Source: JANMDU01 sp031388245 (GTDB taxonomy: Bacteria > Pseudomonadota > Gammaproteobacteria > Burkholderiales > Burkholderiaceae_C). Taken from it: a stretch of 35,093 nt of DNA. The notes under the pieces are model-generated. The model ran no database searches and was not told where the DNA came from. It saw nothing but the letters and a program-made list of their open reading frames with translations. Below, piece after piece: positions 31,976 through 35,093 of this stretch; position 1 is the first letter of the stretch; each line of letters begins with the position of its first letter. The position numbers were made by a program, and so were the translations under genes. The stretch covers positions 1 through 35,093 of the forward strand of contig JANNED010000305.1 of the NCBI GenBank assembly GCA_031388245.1, written 5' to 3'.

Positions 31976-32428
31976 ATGTTGCCCAATTACAAACTTTTGC
32001 GCTGCGCTGCTCTGAAATCAATGCAGCGAGGCTTTACGTTGATTGAATTGATGGTCGTGCTCGTGATCATCGGCATCTTGGCGGCGCTGATTGTGCCCAA
32101 TGTGTTGGATCGCGCCGACGACGCGCGCGTCACCGCAGCCAAGACCGACATCAACAATTTGGTGCAAGCGCTTAAGCTCTATCGGCTGGATAACCAACGC
32201 TATCCCAGTAGCGAGCAAGGCTTGCAAGCCTTGGTGAGCAAACCAACCGTGGGCACGATCCCCACGAATTGGAAGCCTTATCTTGAGAAACTGCCCAACG
32301 ATCCTTGGGGGCGGGCTTATCAGTATCTCAACCCTGGCATCAAGGGCGAGATTGATGTGATGAGCTTTGGCGCGGATGGCGTGGCAGGCGGCGAAGGCAA
32401 GAATGCCGATGTCGGCAGCTGGCAATAG
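31976..32428 (+). CDS. gspG: Type II secretion major pseudopilin GspG
   Basis: 150 residues from ATG 31976. Prepilin site after RG at residue 19: G|FTLIELMVVLVIIGILAALIVPNVLDRADDARVTAA, with Glu at mature position 5. The C-terminal half YPSSEQGLQALVSKP..PNDPWGRAYQYLNPG..DVMSFGADGVAGG is the standard GspG domain, including the Asp-rich calcium site. It is processed by the prepilin peptidase and builds the pseudopilus. ATG 32021 would leave a four-residue leader and is less likely; neither start has a clear ribosome site. Confidence 0.94.
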   Translation: MLPNYKLLRCAALKSMQRGFTLIELMVVLVIIGILAALIVPNVLDRADDARVTAAKTDINNLVQALKLYRLDNQRYPSSEQGLQALVSKPTVGTIPTNWKPYLEKLPNDPWGRAYQYLNPGIKGEIDVMSFGADGVAGGEGKNADVGSWQ

Positions 32429-32470
32429 CGCAGCGGCCCGGCTGCTGCGCAAATCAGGCGGCGAGCTGAA

Positions 32471-32989
32471 ATGATGGAGCCTGTTCGCCCCACGTCCGCT
32501 TTTCAAGGCTTCACTTTGATTGAGCTCATGGTGGTGATCACGCTGATCGCCATTGCCACAGCCGGCGTTAGCTTTGCGATCCGCGATAACGAAGCGACGC
32601 TGCTGGATCGCGAAGCGGATCGATTGAGCGTGATTTTAGAAACTGCGCGGGTGCAATCGCGCAGCACGGGCGTGGCGCTGGCTTGGCTGCCGCTCCCACA
32701 GGGCTTTGTGGTGTTGCCAGCGAATGAATTGGGTGCCCGGCAAATTCAAATCAATGCCGCCAGCATCCGTGCTTGGCTTGCACCGGGCATGAATGCGCAG
32801 ATTGTGAACACAACGGCCAACAACGCGGCAGCGTCTGCGCCAAGCTTGCTTCTTGGCGCCGAGCCGATGATTGCGCCCGTTGCAGTGGTGCTGAGCATGA
32901 AAGAGCGGCGCTTGAGTGTGAGCACCGATGGGCTGCGGCCTTTTGCCGTGCACCCTGTCGACCAGACGAGCGGGGCGGGCAAGCCATGA
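32471..32989 (+). CDS. gspH: Type II secretion minor pseudopilin GspH
   Basis: 172 residues with the prepilin start QG|FTLIELMVVITLIAIATAGVSFAI followed by READRLSVILETARVQSRSTGVALAW, the GspH/FimT pattern. It belongs to the tip or shaft of the pseudopilus. Its stop overlaps the gspI start by four bases (ATGA), showing tight coupling. Confidence 0.88.
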   Translation: MMEPVRPTSAFQGFTLIELMVVITLIAIATAGVSFAIRDNEATLLDREADRLSVILETARVQSRSTGVALAWLPLPQGFVVLPANELGARQIQINAASIRAWLAPGMNAQIVNTTANNAAASAPSLLLGAEPMIAPVAVVLSMKERRLSVSTDGLRPFAVHPVDQTSGAGKP

Positions 32990-33375
32990 AAGCATGCCAT
33001 GCCAAGCGCACGGCCCGGAGGCAAGCCGGCTTCACTTTGATCGAGGTGCTGGTGGCTTTATCCATCGTCGCGATTGCCCTCTTCGCCGGCACGCAAGCCA
33101 CCACGGCACTGGCCCGCTCATCGCAGCGCCAAGCCGATTTACTGCTGGCGCAAATATGCGCAGACAACGCACTGTATGCGATTCGTTTGGCACGGCAAAT
33201 GCCTGGCGTGGGTGAATCCAACAGCGAATGCAGCCAAGGCGAGCGCGTGTTCAATGTGCGGCTTTTGGTCAATCCCACGCCTAACCCCAGCTTTCTGCGC
33301 GTGCAAGCCAATGTGAGCGACGCGCAAACGCAATACGGCATCGTGCAAATCTCCACGGTCATCGGGCGGTATTGA
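32986..33375 (+). CDS. gspI: Type II secretion minor pseudopilin GspI
   Basis: 129 residues from ATG 32986 (MKACHAKRTARRQAG|FTLIEVLVALSIVAIALFAG). The Arg/Lys-rich leader and the FTLIEVLVALSIVAIAL helix are standard; the C-terminal part is a short GspI domain. Together with GspJ and GspK it forms the pseudopilus tip complex. gspJ begins one base after its stop. Confidence 0.9.
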   Translation: MKACHAKRTARRQAGFTLIEVLVALSIVAIALFAGTQATTALARSSQRQADLLLAQICADNALYAIRLARQMPGVGESNSECSQGERVFNVRLLVNPTPNPSFLRVQANVSDAQTQYGIVQISTVIGRY

Positions 33376-33376
33376 G

Positions 33377-34102
33377 ATGCAGCAAACGAAATGTGGTCTG
33401 CATCCGGTTGATTCAAAAGGCTTCACCTTGATTGAGGTGATGGTGGCGCTGGTGGTGATGGCGATCATGGCGGTGCTGACTTGGCAGGGGGTCGATGGGA
33501 TGGCCAAGGCGAATGCGCAGTATCGCGCCCGGTCTGATGATGTGGCCGCGATTCAGACGGCTTTGCTGCAATGGCGCACCGATCTGGATCAAATGATTGA
33601 TGCGTCGCAGACACCGCCGGCAGCGCTGGGCAACAATGCAAACAACAGCGCCAGCACAGCACGTGCGATTGAATTTGACAGCCGCGTGCTGCGGATCACG
33701 CGACGCTTCTTAGGCGACGAAATGCGCGTGGTGGCTTGGGGCACGCGCCGTGTGGAAAGCAGCACGGGTGGGCAGAGAAGTTTCATGCGCTGGGTGTCTG
33801 AGCCGATTCGCACGCGTGGGCAGTGGCAGGCCGCTTGGGATCAAGCGGGGCGCTGGGGGCAAAATCCTAGCGCGGCAGAATTGGCTCGCGAAACAGCCGT
33901 CTTCGGCGTGGATGCGTGGCAAATTTTTTACTACCGCAATGATGCTTGGAGCAACCCGCTTTCTGCGGATGGCGCGGCATCGCCAAGCAGCACACATCCT
34001 GATGGCGTGCGCTTGATTTTGCAGCTTGCGCCTGACCAGCAACCCGGCGGCAAGCTCAGCATCGATTGGGTGCAGCCCACGCGTGGGGGAGGCAAAGGAT
34101 GA
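33377..34102 (+). CDS. gspJ: Type II secretion minor pseudopilin GspJ
   Basis: 241 residues. Prepilin start SKG|FTLIEVMVALVVMAIMAVLTWQGVDGMAKA, then the GspJ domain (WRTDLDQMID, EFDSRVLRITRRFL, MRWVSEPIRTRGQW, WQIFYYRNDAWSNPL). Overlaps gspK by four bases (ATGA). Confidence 0.92.
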   Translation: MQQTKCGLHPVDSKGFTLIEVMVALVVMAIMAVLTWQGVDGMAKANAQYRARSDDVAAIQTALLQWRTDLDQMIDASQTPPAALGNNANNSASTARAIEFDSRVLRITRRFLGDEMRVVAWGTRRVESSTGGQRSFMRWVSEPIRTRGQWQAAWDQAGRWGQNPSAAELARETAVFGVDAWQIFYYRNDAWSNPLSADGAASPSSTHPDGVRLILQLAPDQQPGGKLSIDWVQPTRGGGKG

Positions 34103-35093
34103 GGCCAAGCCAAGCCTTCGGCGCAGCCTTGCTGGCTGCCATGCTCACCCTGGCGCTCGTGGCGACGCTGGCTGCCGGGGCTGCTTGGCAGCAGTGGCGT
34201 GGCGTGGAGACGGAGCGCGCCGAGCGCTCGCGTGGGCAAGCCGCTTGGATTTTGGTGGGCGCACTCGATTGGGCGCGGCTGATCTTGCGCGAAGATGCGC
34301 GCTCGGGCGGGGCTGATCATTTGGGCGAGCCGTGGGCCGTGGCGTTGCAAGAGTCACGCTTATCGAGCTTTTTGGCAGCCGATGCCACCAGCGCTGCTTT
34401 GCTGGCCGATCAAGCCAACGACAATGTATTTCTGTCAGGCCAGATGCTGGATATGCAATCGCGGCTGAATGTGTATAACTTGATCGAAGCCGGGCGAATT
34501 TCGCCAAACGCGTTGGCTGCGTTGGCCAAACTGTTTGATTTGCAAGGGCTGGAGGCCGCTGAGCTCAATGCAGTGGCCGAGAATTTGCGCTTCGCCTCAG
34601 ACATCAGCCCCGACAACCGCTCTGGCGCTCGCGCAGCACTTTTGCCCCAGCGTGTGGATCAGCTCACGTTGCTGGGCCTGTCGCCCGCCAGCTTGGAGCG
34701 CCTGCGCCCCTTCATCACTTGGCTGCCCAGCCGCACGCCCATCAATGTGAACACAGCCAGCGCCGAGGTGCTGTATGCCAGCGTGCCGGGCTTGGAGCTT
34801 GATGGGGCGCGCAAAATTGTGGCAGAACGCGGCAAACAGCATTTTAAGAGCTTGGCTGATGTGGGCAATTTGGTGCCGGCGTTGGCGGGGCTATTGAACG
34901 AAGGCCAGCACAGCGTGGCCAGCCGCTATTTTGAAGTCACTGGGCGGCTGCGCTTGGTCGATGGCGTGCAAAGCACCGTCGTGATGGAGCGATCCGTGGT
35001 GCAGCGCGATGGGCTGGATGTGAAGGTGCTGTGGCGCGAGCGGGGCAGCTTTCCGGTTGCCACAGGCGGCATCACTGCTGAGCAGATCACGGG
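34099..35093 (+). CDS. gspK: Type II secretion minor pseudopilin GspK (3' end missing)
   Basis: Starts ATG 34099 inside the gspJ stop and is still open at the window end (about 331 codons seen). Start MRPSQAFG|AALLAAMLTLALVATLAAGAAW is a prepilin leader without Glu at mature position 5, as is usual for GspK. The large domain carries LSGQMLDMQSRLNVYNL, FITWLPSRTPINVNTASAEVL and a helix-hairpin-like VPGLELDGARKIVAERG, all typical of GspK, which caps the pseudopilus and shares a calcium-dependent fold with GspI and GspJ. Confidence 0.93.
   Translation, partial: MRPSQAFGAALLAAMLTLALVATLAAGAAWQQWRGVETERAERSRGQAAWILVGALDWARLILREDARSGGADHLGEPWAVALQESRLSSFLAADATSAALLADQANDNVFLSGQMLDMQSRLNVYNLIEAGRISPNALAALAKLFDLQGLEAAELNAVAENLRFASDISPDNRSGARAALLPQRVDQLTLLGLSPASLERLRPFITWLPSRTPINVNTASAEVLYASVPGLELDGARKIVAERGKQHFKSLADVGNLVPALAGLLNEGQHSVASRYFEVTGRLRLVDGVQSTVVMERSVVQRDGLDVKVLWRERGSFPVATGGITAEQIT

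Overview
The window looks like a chromosomal segment of a betaproteobacterium, most likely in the order Burkholderiales and near the Comamonadaceae. The signs are a Bug-family solute receptor, a DUF6279 lipoprotein, a DUF3047 lipoprotein, a DUF1501/DUF1800 pair, a Burkholderiales-type 32-kDa-class porin, a gspC gene turned against gspGHIJK, and moderately GC-rich coding with short intergenic gaps. No genus is claimed. No rRNA, tRNA, CRISPR array, prophage or complete insertion sequence was recognised.

Layout, left to right. Bases 1-1213 hold the 3' end of a DadA-like oxidoreductase and a Bug receptor gene broken by an internal, frame-changing deletion, closed by a strong terminator. A PhyH-type dioxygenase (-) and an EamA-type exporter (+) follow. 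purL (-) is divergent from a four-gene energy-transduction operon (proline-rich TonB-like protein, ExbB, ExbD1, ExbD2). Next come a LacI-family regulator and a ROK sugar kinase, then glmU (-), whose 5' end overlaps head-to-head with a DUF6279 lipoprotein gene. Bases 15026-20172 are on the minus strand: a secreted EF-hand protein, a Tat-exported DUF1501 protein with its DUF1800 partner, and an orphan peptide-type ABC solute-binding protein. Bases 20477-24842 (also minus) carry a HEPN/MNT toxin-antitoxin-type pair, a DUF3047 lipoprotein, a TPR-methyltransferase and a porin. Then a Phd/VapC toxin-antitoxin module runs directly into coq7. An OsmC protein (-) and the plus-strand genes ilvA, cobT, cobS and cobC follow. 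The window ends in a type II secretion cluster: gspC (-), then gspG, H, I, J and a truncated gspK (+).

The most unusual signal is a dispersed element of about 45-50 bp with the core ATAGCA-N17-GCCGGC. I find eight copies, all with exactly 17 bases between the two boxes. Three are intergenic. Five lie inside protein genes without breaking the frame: two in purL and one each in glmU, the ROK kinase gene and cobC. The purL and glmU copies coincide with stretches that look like extra residues compared with the families as I know them. purL also contains a perfect 33-bp palindrome, again in frame. This resembles in principle the in-frame palindromic elements known from Rickettsia, but the sequence is different and I do not recognise it as a described coding-inserted family. 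Other points of interest are a TonB-like protein without a recognisable TonB C-terminal domain, a 161-bp antisense overlap of cobC and gspC, a probable leaderless ilvA promoter, and a candidate small RNA upstream of ilvA.
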